This document shows, in pieces, positions 54,828 to 62,774 of a DNA stretch of 64,000 bases (within the stretch, counting starts at the first letter, position 1; each line of letters starts with the position of its first letter). Origin of the DNA: Sphingobacterium athyrii (GTDB taxonomy: Bacteria > Bacteroidota > Bacteroidia > Sphingobacteriales > Sphingobacteriaceae); NCBI RefSeq assembly GCF_003071065.1, contig NZ_QCXX01000001.1, positions 1,174,971 to 1,238,970 of the forward strand. The letters run 5' to 3'. Position numbers and translations under genes: made by a program. The notes under the pieces were generated by a model. That model was not told where the DNA came from. It made no database searches and saw only the letters and a program-made list of their open reading frames with translations.

Positions 54828-55232
54828 AAAAAAGACCGTATCAAAAAGGCACAATATGATTCTTTAAAAGTCGTTAACAATCAGCTGCATATACTGGAAC
54901 ATTGGCAAAGCAATAACGCTCAAGCAGAAAGAGGGGCGGCAAAAAGATCAATAGTACAAAAACTATCTACTGAGCTTCAAAAGAAGTTTCTGGATATAAG
55001 TGGATTTTCGACAACAAACCTGTGGTATATGACTCTATTTTATAATGAATATAATGATAATCCGAATATCCAACCATTGGTTGGAGAAATTTGTTGGACG
55101 AAGCATATCGCCATATTATCTAAATGTAAGGATTAACAGGAGTGTAAATTTTATATACAAGCGACCAAAAAATTTTGCTGGACAAAAAACATATTAATTA
55201 ATCAAATTGAAAATAAGAGTTTCGAAAACTAG
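54828..55232 (+). pseudogene. Decayed DUF1016 (YhcG-like) nuclease gene, N-terminal part
   Basis: In one frame the translation gives RIKKAQYDSLKVVNNQLH, SIVQKLSTELQKKFLDISGF, STTNLWYMTLFYNEY, GEICWTKHIAILSKCKD, then an in-frame TAA (55134-55136), then FYIQATKKFCWTKNILINQI and a TAG at 55230-55232. These are successive segments of the DUF1016 N-terminal domain in proteins that end in a PD-(D/E)XK nuclease. A stop early in the frame, an internal stop and the missing nuclease half show it is dead. DUF1016 proteins are often found near restriction and mobile genes. Confidence 0.7.
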
Positions 55233-55380
55233 CATGCTGTTAGAGATTGGTCTGTATGCTACGCTGGGTTTCAATAACAAAAATAACTGTCATTCGCTGT
55301 CTTCTAACTTTATTTTCCTTATTGCATGAGCTACTTGAGGAATTTGATATTGACGATATATTATGACACATCACAGCCAA

Positions 55381-55512
55381 AAAGCATTTATTTCTGTGGA
55401 GTATATATGTGGTGGATTGTGTGGCCAGGGATGGTATTTTATTCTTGAAAAAAACAAAAGGCAAATGGACAGTTGTAAAATATGAGGGTACTTGGAATAG
55501 CTTAAGCTTAAT
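55381..55512 (+). pseudogene. C-terminal fragment of the small lipoprotein family
   Basis: KAFISVEYICGGLCGQGWYFILEK matches the C-terminal Cys motif of the lipoprotein at 565-1185 (KAFVALDYFCGGLCGQGYDF). A one-base shift follows and the other frame continues KGKWTVVKYEGTWNSL, matching its end (NGKWKVIKCDYTWIA). The upstream part of the gene is absent. It lies directly after the dead DUF1016 gene. Confidence 0.75.
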
Positions 55513-55663
55513 ACGAATAGCAACATTGGGTGATCGTCAACACGGCTTGAATAGGTTCTCGGATTATTAAATGGAACAGAATTTTCAATTGCGTATAAAA
55601 AATTAATACTAAATGCTATTTTTACAGAATATTCGTATTTGGCAACCAATTGATAATAGCAAT

Positions 55664-56338
55664 ATGATGGCAGACGACGAGCTTGAAAATGTAGATCCAG
55701 ACGACATTAGTGATTTACTTGTTAAAGTTGAAAAATCATTTGACATGAAGTTTGGGAGCACCGAACTGATGCACATTTTCACTTTTGGTGAACTCTGTGA
55801 TCACATCGCCAATAAAATCCAACTGGAGCATTCCAACGACTGCACAAGCCAACAGGCTTTTTATAAGCTTCGCGATGCAATGGCATCAACGTTTCAAATA
55901 GACCACAAAACAATCACAACCAGCTCTGCCCTCGTTGGTCTTCTGCCAAAACAAACCAGACGTTCTCTGGTAAAAAAATTGGAAGTGCACCTTGGTTTTA
56001 AACTTCATATCCTACGACCACCCTACTGGGCTTCCGTGACACTTGGGATTTTACTTATTGTATCTTGCGTCGCTCTATTCTTTAATTGGCAGATCGGACT
56101 TGCAGGACTTGCATTTTCAAATGCTGGACTTTGGTTTGCAAATAAATTCGGTAACATACTTGACCTACAAACTGTTGGTCAAGTAGCAAAAAAAATGACA
56201 AGTGAAAGTTATTTCAAATCTAGACGCAACCCAAAGACTTTTAATAAAAGCGAAATTGAAGAAATATTGACTGATTGGTTCAGTAATGACTTAGGCATAG
56301 ACAAAAGTAAACTAACAAGAGAAGCGAAACTCAGCTAG
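55664..56338 (+). CDS. Membrane protein with acyl-carrier-like domains
   Basis: 224 aa from the ATG at 55664 (MMADDELENVDPDDISDLL); an upstream in-frame start at 55613 is less likely. Residues about 10-60 have the helical pattern of an acyl carrier protein (VEKSFDMKFGSTELMHIFTFGELCDHI), but the Asp-Ser-Leu attachment Ser is not present. A second similar segment closes the protein (DWFSNDLGIDKSKLTREAKL). Between them are two membrane helices (VTLGILLIVSCVALFFNWQI and the following LAGLAFSNAGLWFA). Function unknown; possibly a scaffold or lipid-handling protein. It is flanked by decayed genes but appears intact. Confidence 0.6.
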   Translation: MMADDELENVDPDDISDLLVKVEKSFDMKFGSTELMHIFTFGELCDHIANKIQLEHSNDCTSQQAFYKLRDAMASTFQIDHKTITTSSALVGLLPKQTRRSLVKKLEVHLGFKLHILRPPYWASVTLGILLIVSCVALFFNWQIGLAGLAFSNAGLWFANKFGNILDLQTVGQVAKKMTSESYFKSRRNPKTFNKSEIEEILTDWFSNDLGIDKSKLTREAKLS

Positions 56339-56422
56339 CTTTACATTATGGAACCTATCCAATTATAAGGCATCGGTAAGTTTGAGCATGCTGTTGCTCT
56401 TTATATCTCTCAATAAGGTCTA

Positions 56423-56761
56423 TCATAGATTAGTTCGATCTCCATGAGATTTAGGTTCTGAAATCACAACAAATTCTAAATCCTCGGTAGTTCGGTTGAA
56501 AATTCTGTGTATTTCATTTGCTTGAATATGAAATCCACTTCCTTCTTCAACGGAATAAATTTCGTTATCAACCTCGAAAGTTGCTGTTCCTTTAAGGATA
56601 TAAAAGAATTGCTGTGCTTTAGTATGAAAGTGCAAACTTTCTTCAGTATCAGGTGGCATTTTTTCTTGGATTATACTTAAAGAATCAGATTTCAATAAGT
56701 GCCATCCATCACAATTCTCTCCCCAAATATAATGTTCGGAATTACTGGTATTTTTTATCAT
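56423..56761 (-). CDS. Cupin-domain protein
   Basis: 112 aa. A single cupin barrel: motif 1 includes ESLHFHTKAQQFFYILKGTA, with two His and a downstream aromatic pair. Motif 2 is GSGFHIQANEIHRIFNR, with His at the metal position. Cytoplasmic, no signal. Such short cupins bind metal and small ligands; no specific reaction is evident. It is 36 bases downstream of the DUF4932 gene on the same strand and could share its transcript. Confidence 0.82.
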   Translation of the reverse strand: MIKNTSNSEHYIWGENCDGWHLLKSDSLSIIQEKMPPDTEESLHFHTKAQQFFYILKGTATFEVDNEIYSVEEGSGFHIQANEIHRIFNRTTEDLEFVVISEPKSHGDRTNL

Positions 56762-56797
56762 TATTTATAATCTTTTAAAATTTATTAACTATCATAT

Positions 56798-58210
56798 TTA
56801 ATTTGTACTGAATTTTAGATAACGATCTTTCATCGGTATCCCGTCGGCAGTCCTGAATGCAGTTCCTGTAATAATGATCTCATAGGTTTTGTTTGGTTCC
56901 AATTCCCAATCTATAAGCACGGATTTCTTATCTGAGGAATAGCGATGGCCTTTTATTATCGGAAAACTTTCTTTGGAAATTCCCCTAAATGACCGTCCTT
57001 GCCCCAACAGGGGTCTATCGAAATTTATCTTCAACTGCCCTAACATGCTGCTAGTATTGGTTTGTCCATCCTGAATTCCTTCAAAAGAAACAATTTTTGG
57101 TCTTCTCTCTTCAAAGGTTGCATCTAAAGAAGAAATATCCGCAGCATAGGATTGATAAGCCTTGGCAAGTACAGGCATATAGTTCTCTAAAGTAGGATAT
57201 CTGTCGCGCTGACGGTCGAAGCTATCAAGCTCATCCACAAGTTGTTCAATCCAAAGAAAACCCCTTTCGAGCTGTTCATTGGTTTCCATTGCAATCTCTT
57301 CTCGGCTGAAATGATGATCTTTCTGATATTTAATAACCGCAGCTCGAACCAATGCCTCATTCAGCACCGTTTGCCAACTACCGTATGCCTGCCGGTTCAT
57401 TTTTTCCTTCAAGACGCTATATAATTTTTCGCCGCTGTCTCTAAAAATTGTTGTGTCTTTTTCTAATAAATGATTAACAAAGGAATGGTTAAACTCGTGA
57501 AGTAATGTGGGGAAATAATGCTGTAACGGAAATTGCGCCATACCAAGACTATCCATACTCCATGTCCCCATAATAGCGTAGACTTCCTTATGACCCGCTG
57601 GATTCTTAATGGTTACCCCATAGTTACCGCCACCATTCCCCAAACCATTCACAATTAAAAACTTTTCGGATGGATTCTTACCATAGAACTTAGGATACCA
57701 GTCCAATTCAATATGTTCATAAATTAGAAGAAAGCGCTTTTGTACCTCATTGTACAGTGCCTGGTTATCCTGAAAAAATCGTTTACTATTACTGTCCTTG
57801 TAAAACTTCTTTAACAGTGTCGCAAATTGAAGGGCATTAGCTCTGCTCCATCTTTTGTCCAGGGTTTCATCAATATTCTTTTGCTTAAGACTAAACTTAT
57901 CATCAAGATGTACGGCCATACTCATCACGGCATCGTAGCTTATACCATGTTCATTTTTAATCTTATTGACAAAGGTAATCAATTCGTGTTCTTTAAAAGG
58001 GCCATAGTGTTCATTGATCCGGTCAACGTAACGCTTGAAAACGTCTGAATTATACTCTCGATTGCCCGCAAGCCTAAATACAATACTTAGCATCTCGATA
58101 CGCTCATCAACTTTGGGCCTATCCATAATTTGATTACGCTGCCCATAGGTAAGTATATATGGCAAACTGAATAGGATAATCAATACATATTTAGAAGTTT
58201 TTTCGAACAT
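56798..58210 (-). CDS. DUF4932 zinc-peptidase-like secreted protein
   Basis: 470 aa. Signal region MFEKTSKYVLIILFSLPYIL, cleavage near TYGQ. The central part carries LLHEFNHSFVNHLLE (HExxH-type, about residues 236-250), the zinc-peptidase motif, followed by a helical region with NEALVRAAVIKY that may hold the third ligand. A C-terminal Ig-like domain (about 370-470; LKINFDRPLLGQG, IIITGTAFRTADG) is present, as in many DUF4932 proteins. Probably acts in the periplasm on proteins; substrate unknown. Its upstream region carries sigma-54-like elements shared with the distant ABC permease gene. Confidence 0.78.
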   Translation of the reverse strand: MFEKTSKYVLIILFSLPYILTYGQRNQIMDRPKVDERIEMLSIVFRLAGNREYNSDVFKRYVDRINEHYGPFKEHELITFVNKIKNEHGISYDAVMSMAVHLDDKFSLKQKNIDETLDKRWSRANALQFATLLKKFYKDSNSKRFFQDNQALYNEVQKRFLLIYEHIELDWYPKFYGKNPSEKFLIVNGLGNGGGNYGVTIKNPAGHKEVYAIMGTWSMDSLGMAQFPLQHYFPTLLHEFNHSFVNHLLEKDTTIFRDSGEKLYSVLKEKMNRQAYGSWQTVLNEALVRAAVIKYQKDHHFSREEIAMETNEQLERGFLWIEQLVDELDSFDRQRDRYPTLENYMPVLAKAYQSYAADISSLDATFEERRPKIVSFEGIQDGQTNTSSMLGQLKINFDRPLLGQGRSFRGISKESFPIIKGHRYSSDKKSVLIDWELEPNKTYEIIITGTAFRTADGIPMKDRYLKFSTN

Positions 58211-58260
58211 ATTGGAAATAAGGTTTTACCATCTTTTATTCATTTCTTTCAACGGGGATC

Positions 58261-58276
58261 CCAAATAGTTTGCCAA
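58261..58276 (-). promoter_or_regulatory. Sigma-54-like promoter for the DUF4932 gene
   Basis: On the minus strand TTGGCA-N6-TTGG, with GG-N10-GG, repeats the pattern found before the ABC permease. It lies 50 bases upstream of the start codon at 58210. Confidence 0.5.
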
Positions 58277-58330
58277 GAAAATTAACACGCTATTTGACAG
58301 CACACTACAAACAATTTCTTTTTTAATACT

Positions 58331-58365
58331 GACCATTATTGAACACTAGTCGTTCGATATTGAAC
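58331..58365. promoter_or_regulatory. Paired dyads upstream of the DUF4932 gene
   Basis: GTTCGATATTGAAC (58352-58365) is a full GTTC-N6-GAAC dyad. GACCATTATTGAAC (58331-58344) is a degenerate one, 21 bases away. Position and spacing relative to the -24 element mirror the pair at 42543-42578. Confidence 0.55.
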
Positions 58366-58532
58366 AGATCGAATGGCACTGGCCCCTACAACAAGCGGGT
58401 TATTTCTAGGAAGGCTAATTGTAGGGCTTAGAGGGGGCAGTATGTCAGCCGCACATCTTTAAATTTGGATCGAGTGAGCAAATGGTGGTTATCTTTACCC
58501 CTTATTGTTTATCTATAGAGGCACTTATAATT

Positions 58533-58820
58533 CTAATCCAAATAACCATTTGGAATAAAATCCAGCGAACTTGATGAACCTATATAAGCCTCCAAGATAA
58601 AATCAGTATTAATTTCTTTCATCGTAGTAAATACTAAAGTTGTCGGTGATAATTTGGTTGTTGGAAATGACGGTAATTCCTAATTTACGCCAAGTAATGA
58701 ATGTACAGCATCATAAAACTGACTGTTGCTTCCTGTTAAATCAAATTTATGTTCGGTAGGTATGTTTCCCGTATTTGTAGATTTTCCACTCTCGTCTGAT
58801 GAATAGGATAACAACAGAAA
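58533..58820 (-). pseudogene. Broken hypothetical gene with internal stop
   Basis: On the minus strand one frame gives KTPFLLLSYSSDESGKSTNT and then FDLTGSNSQFYDAVHSLLGV, an in-frame TAG, and then PTTKLSPTTLVFTTMKEINT to a TAG at 58533-58535. There is no start codon before an upstream TGA. The family is unknown. It lies between two small-protein genes and seems dead. Confidence 0.5.
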
Positions 58821-58859
58821 CGGAGTTTTAGTCTTTCATTTTTAGAGATGCTTTAATGA

Positions 58860-59318
58860 TTATTTTTTTAGTATCCACACTTGATTTTTTTCATCATAGC
58901 GACCGGAAAGGTCATTTTGCTTTATATCTATTAGTTTATAATCCTTGCAGGGCGACTTTTCGTCAATTTTTGAAGTATAGCTAATTTTGTCTAAAACATT
59001 GGAGTTAAGTTTGATATAGAATACCCCGGATTCAACTTTGTCCAAATTAATCGTAAGAAATTTTGCATCCTTATTGATGTTAAATGTCAGAGGCACAGCT
59101 ATGTCATTCATTATGATCTTATAGATCTTTATCTGGTCTACCAGATATTTAGCTTGGTCACCAAAAAGTAGCTCCTTTCCATTTGAATCTGTATAATTTA
59201 TATTAACTATTAATGGACGGTAAATATCTTCACAAAGACCTAATGGTTCTTTTTTATCTTGACAAGAGACAGAAATGAAAATAAATAATAGAATAATTAG
59301 TTTTAGAGAATATTTCAT
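58860..59318 (-). CDS. Small lipoprotein of unknown function
   Basis: 152 aa. Signal MKYSLKLIILLFIFISVSC with lipobox SVSC followed by QDKKEPLGLC. The mature part is mainly beta, with YTDSNGKELLFGDQAKYLVD and a C-terminal DLSGRYDEKNQVWILKK. I do not recognise a family with confidence. The charged residues after the lipid Cys suggest surface exposure. Adjacent genes are fragments, so its neighbourhood gives no functional clue. Confidence 0.7.
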   Translation of the reverse strand: MKYSLKLIILLFIFISVSCQDKKEPLGLCEDIYRPLIVNINYTDSNGKELLFGDQAKYLVDQIKIYKIIMNDIAVPLTFNINKDAKFLTINLDKVESGVFYIKLNSNVLDKISYTSKIDEKSPCKDYKLIDIKQNDLSGRYDEKNQVWILKK

Positions 59319-59431
59319 AATTGATTTGGATTATTAATACTCTTAACGTTTCATTTTGATAATTCGCTACACGAATAATTATCCTACAGATTATTAATTT
59401 ACTACACAGATTGTGTAGCTTTCCACTTAGT

Positions 59432-59594
59432 CAGCTAAATATGCTAAGCCGAACGAAACAGCTAATCCATCTGATATCGCAATTTATAATTGCAACACAT
59501 TGTCCTATACTAATGACCTACTTTGAAGCAGACATTTTCCAGGTAGCTGAAGATGGAATAAAATTAATTGCATATCAGAATACTGAGCATTATG
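59432..59594 (+). pseudogene. Fragment of the COG3910-type ATPase
   Basis: QLNMLSRTKQLIHLISQFII, ATHCPILMTYFEADIFQVAE and DGIKLIAYQNTEHY match residues about 163-218 of the ATPase at 1513-2232, including the switch His region. The Walker motifs and C-terminus are missing, and similarity stops abruptly at about 59594, next to an unrelated minus-strand gene. This is a clean breakpoint. Confidence 0.8.
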
Positions 59595-59598
59595 CACC

Positions 59599-59981
59599 TC
59601 ACATTAGCTTTGCTAGCGGGCCTTCTTTACTTACTACTTTGGACCAACCTAGAAAAGTACCTACTCTAAGTTTCGCTATTAGCTGACCTGCAACATGAAT
59701 AGAAGCTACAATTCCGTTATCCTCGCACCAGTTAACTTCCACCAGCGTGTCTTCTCGAAAAGGTTCAAAATTTTCCCTAACAAACTCTACAGGGTTCAAA
59801 AATGGCAAATTTTCCTTGGTATGCCATTCTCGTTCCTCAGAAGTTTGCACACTATTGTACATCCATATATCACCGGCAATCTTCTTTTCTCTATACAAAT
59901 AGCATAACAAACCTTATCATCATCAATAACCACAGAAAACTCAGGCTGAATGTCACAAGAAAATTGTTTAAAATAACTCAT
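59599..59981 (-). pseudogene. Hypothetical gene with a single-base frameshift
   Basis: Reading from the ATG at 59979-59981 gives MSYFKQFSCDIQPEFSVVID and then DDKVCYA. The frame then has to shift by one base near 59905 to continue as YLYREKKIAGDIWMYNSVQ and further to the stop near 59599. Either the gene carries a one-base deletion or the sequence has an error there. The joined product would be about 127 aa and resembles small Bacteroidota proteins of unknown function. It abuts the ATPase fragment. Confidence 0.55.
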
Positions 59982-60049
59982 ATTTTTATTTTTTCATTTA
60001 CCCCACTATATCTGCCGTCAGATGAGATCCACAGAAAAGACGGAAATTG

Positions 60050-60178
60050 TTATTGATCTAATTTCAATAAAATATCCATTATAGTCAAATTAAAATAAGG
60101 CAATTCTCCCTGCATGGCAATCGAAAGAGGGATCTGATTAACATAGCTATCAAAACGCGACAAATAAATCCTGACCAG
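60050..60178 (-). pseudogene. C-terminal fragment of an unknown protein
   Basis: A 42-residue open tail (RIYLSRFDSYVNQIPLSIAM, then QGELPYFNLTIMDILLKLDQ) ends at TAA 60050-60052. Upstream the frame is lost. It looks like real coding sequence but has no start and no recognisable family. Confidence 0.35.
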
Positions 60179-60398
60179 CCTGGTATAACCTCATATGGAA
60201 TGTTTTCAAAAATCTGCTTTCCAATTTTGATGTTTGATCTTAAGTCTTTTTACTGTCTTATCATAAAATTACATTTCGGTTATAGACATCGCCAAGTACA
60301 AATTCAGTGAAATTTGATAACCCGCTAAAATGCAGCATATAATTTCGAACTTGGCCATGTAAATACTTTTAATTGATTATGACGATGTAAACTAAAAC

Positions 60399-60436
60399 AA
60401 ATTAGCCCAATCTTTATAAAAAGATTGGGCTAATTT
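60399..60436. terminator. Strong bidirectional terminator of the sulfatase gene
   Basis: AAATTAGCCCAATCTTT (60399-60415) pairs perfectly with AAAGATTGGGCTAATTT (60420-60436): 17 bp with a 4-base loop, 19 bases after the sulfatase stop. The outer A/T pairs give a T-tract on both strands. Confidence 0.88.
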
Positions 60437-60455
60437 AATATTTAAAAGTTTGAAT

Positions 60456-61904
60456 TTATTGAAGCTTAGTAATCAAAGGGAAAATAGAGCTTTCAACATG
60501 AGCTTTTTCGATCAGACTACGTAATTCCATTACCTTTTTTGGATTGTCGATAGCAATATTATGCTGCTCTTTTGGATCTTTCTTGAGATTGTACAATTCC
60601 ATTGTTGGTGAACCGCTCATAACTTTCTGCAAAATAAGTTTCCAATCACCTTTACGGACGGCCTGACGTCCTCCATCCTCATGGAACTCCCAATAGAGAT
60701 AGTCATGCTGCTTTTGCTTTTTACTATAACCCAGCAATGTCGGCACAAAAGAAATTCCATCCGTATATCTTGGATGGTCTGTTTTTGCTAGATCAGCCAG
60801 CGTTGGCATAATATCCCAAAAAGCACCTAAATAATTTGACGTTTTTCCTTTGGCAATTTTACCTGGCCAATAAGCAATAAACGGTGTCTTTATCCCACCC
60901 TCATAAAGATCCCGCTTCGTCCCCCGCAATCCACCCGAGCTATTGAAAAAATTTGGATCTGCTCCGCCCTCTTTATGTGCCCCATTATCACTGGTGAATA
61001 TAATAATTGTATTATCAAGCAGGTTATTTCGACGTAATCGTTCAACAATTTGTCCTACATATGCGTCCATCCGACTTACCATACTGGCATACATCGCATG
61101 GGGCTTTTCGACACTGTTGTACCCAGGGACTGTTGCTTTGGAACCATAATCGTTTCCTCGGTAAGGCTTTTCATCAAACTTTTGAGCGTATTGCTTATAG
61201 TACTCATCCTCAGGCCCTGCGAGTTCGGCATGCGGTAGTACCGTGGGCACATAAAGAAAGAAAGGTTTATCTTTGTTGGCATCGATAAAAGCGAGGGTTC
61301 TCTCCTGAATCAATGCCGGAGCATATTCACCCTGTGCCATCAACCCATTGCCATCAAGCTCTATGCGCTTTGTATTGTGCCAAAGATGAGTGGGATAATA
61401 ACGATGGGATTGACGTTGACAATTGTATCCATAAAATTCGTCAAATCCTTTCTGGTCAGGCGCTCCAGTTGTACCCACCATGCCCAATCCCCATTTGCCA
61501 AAGGCACCAGTGGTGTAACCGGCCTTTTGTAATAACATAGCGATAGTCTGCACTGAATCGGCCAATGGCTCTTGACCCTCTGGTTCAATCTCTTTATTGC
61601 CCCTGACGTAAGTGTGTCCTGTATGCTGACCGGTCATCAAAGACGAACGTGATGGCGCACAGACGGAAGTGCCTGCATAAAAGTTGTCAAACTTCATACC
61701 TGAGCTGGCCAATGAATCGATATGTTTGGTTTCAATCTTAACCTGCCCATAGGCCCCGAGATCGCCGTAGCCAAGATCATCGGCCATAATAAAGACAATA
61801 TTCGGTCTTTTACTTCCATTTTGTGCAAAAATACTACTTGTTGTTGTTACCAATAATATAGCTAGGACCGCTTTCTTCAGCGCGATAAATATTAGTGCTT
61901 TCAT
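60456..61904 (-). CDS. Arylsulfatase-type (S1) sulfatase
   Basis: 482 aa. Signal peptide MKALIFIALKKAVLAILLVT, cleavage near IFAQ. PNIVFIMADDLGYGDLGAYG holds the metal-binding Asp pair. SVCAPSRSSLMTGQHTGH holds C82, the Cys turned into formylglycine (C-x-P-S-R). IIFTSDNGAHKEGG gives the second metal set, and GTKRDLYEGGIKTPFIAYWPG and DWKLI are typical. Exported; hydrolyses a sulfate ester on a glycan or small molecule. No maturase gene is in the window. No other sulfated-glycan gene adjoins it. Confidence 0.93.
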   Translation of the reverse strand: MKALIFIALKKAVLAILLVTTTSSIFAQNGSKRPNIVFIMADDLGYGDLGAYGQVKIETKHIDSLASSGMKFDNFYAGTSVCAPSRSSLMTGQHTGHTYVRGNKEIEPEGQEPLADSVQTIAMLLQKAGYTTGAFGKWGLGMVGTTGAPDQKGFDEFYGYNCQRQSHRYYPTHLWHNTKRIELDGNGLMAQGEYAPALIQERTLAFIDANKDKPFFLYVPTVLPHAELAGPEDEYYKQYAQKFDEKPYRGNDYGSKATVPGYNSVEKPHAMYASMVSRMDAYVGQIVERLRRNNLLDNTIIIFTSDNGAHKEGGADPNFFNSSGGLRGTKRDLYEGGIKTPFIAYWPGKIAKGKTSNYLGAFWDIMPTLADLAKTDHPRYTDGISFVPTLLGYSKKQKQHDYLYWEFHEDGGRQAVRKGDWKLILQKVMSGSPTMELYNLKKDPKEQHNIAIDNPKKVMELRSLIEKAHVESSIFPLITKLQ

Positions 61905-61966
61905 GTGTTCTAAATGAGTGCTAAAATATGAAGGTTAGGATGTTATTTACCAAACCTCGTTCTGTT

Positions 61967-62155
61967 TTAAATTTTTATTCTGTACCAATTGACCTTGACC
62001 AATAGTTCTCTTGGAAGCTTGCTCTTCTCTGCGGTGGCCAATATCTTATAACCGTCAATATATATACCTACTGTAAAGTAAAATGCCGCGAGATCCAAAT
62101 TACTATCATTGATCCGATAAACAACACTGTTCTTAATGCCAACTGTAGATTCTCT
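61967..62155 (-). pseudogene. C-terminal fragment of an unknown protein
   Basis: Open minus-strand tail of 62 residues (STVGIKNSVVYRINDSNLDL, then AAFYFTVGIYIDGYKILATA) ending at TAA 61967-61969, preceded by an in-frame TAG. It has the pattern of a beta-rich C-terminal domain. No family assigned. Confidence 0.35.
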
Positions 62156-62216
62156 CTAGTATAGGCAATGGCAGAGTCCAGCTTATAGGAAGTATATTCT
62201 TGATAAAGTAGCTTGT

Positions 62217-62408
62217 TTAATCCATATAGCCGAGAAATAGTCTTATTCCCATCTCTTCTTTATTTTTGAAATGATAGTAAAAGACCTCCTTGGTCACATG
62301 TGTCGTAGCCAAGATGTCATCAATACTTGTGGATTGAAAACCTTGCCTGTATATTAATTTCATTGCTCTTCTGAGAATATCTGATCTTATTGCCTGTGCT
62401 TTTGACAT
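62217..62408 (-). pseudogene. Truncated TetR-family regulator (DNA-binding part only)
   Basis: From the ATG at 62406-62408, MSKAQAIRSDILRRAMKLIY begins a complete TetR HTH (FQSTSIDDILATTHVTKEVF YYHFKNKEEM region), but the frame ends after 63 residues, against about 190 for the family. The ligand-binding helices are gone and unrelated remnants follow. It lies opposite the serine hydrolase gene, which it may once have controlled. Confidence 0.65.
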
Positions 62409-62774
62409 AAACATACCAATTAGTAAAGCGAAATTCAAATCTGGATAAACAATTACAGCAAAATGGTAGAGCAGGCATTACACTTTCTGCCAGTGAAAAA
62501 AGCAAAATTACAGTCTTCTTAACAACCTTAACATACAAAGATTTTTTAACTGATCCAAGATTTCAATGACCATGAAAGTGTAGAGCAATATTGCCGCAAT
62601 TTAATATAATAAATTATCTAAATACCATAGCACTCCTCCCTTCTAAATGTATAATGATTACTTACCTGTTACTCCTCATATTTAATGAACTAGAAATTCC
62701 CTGAATTATCCGCTTGGATGGAGACGGACAGGTTCAGGAAAGATCATTGCTAATTTGTAAAAAAGAAAAAGCTT
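62409..62774. other. Gene-free divergent intergenic stretch
   Basis: 366 AT-rich bases between the truncated TetR gene and the serine hydrolase. I see no gene, no convincing promoter and no strong hairpin in it. Confidence 0.45.
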
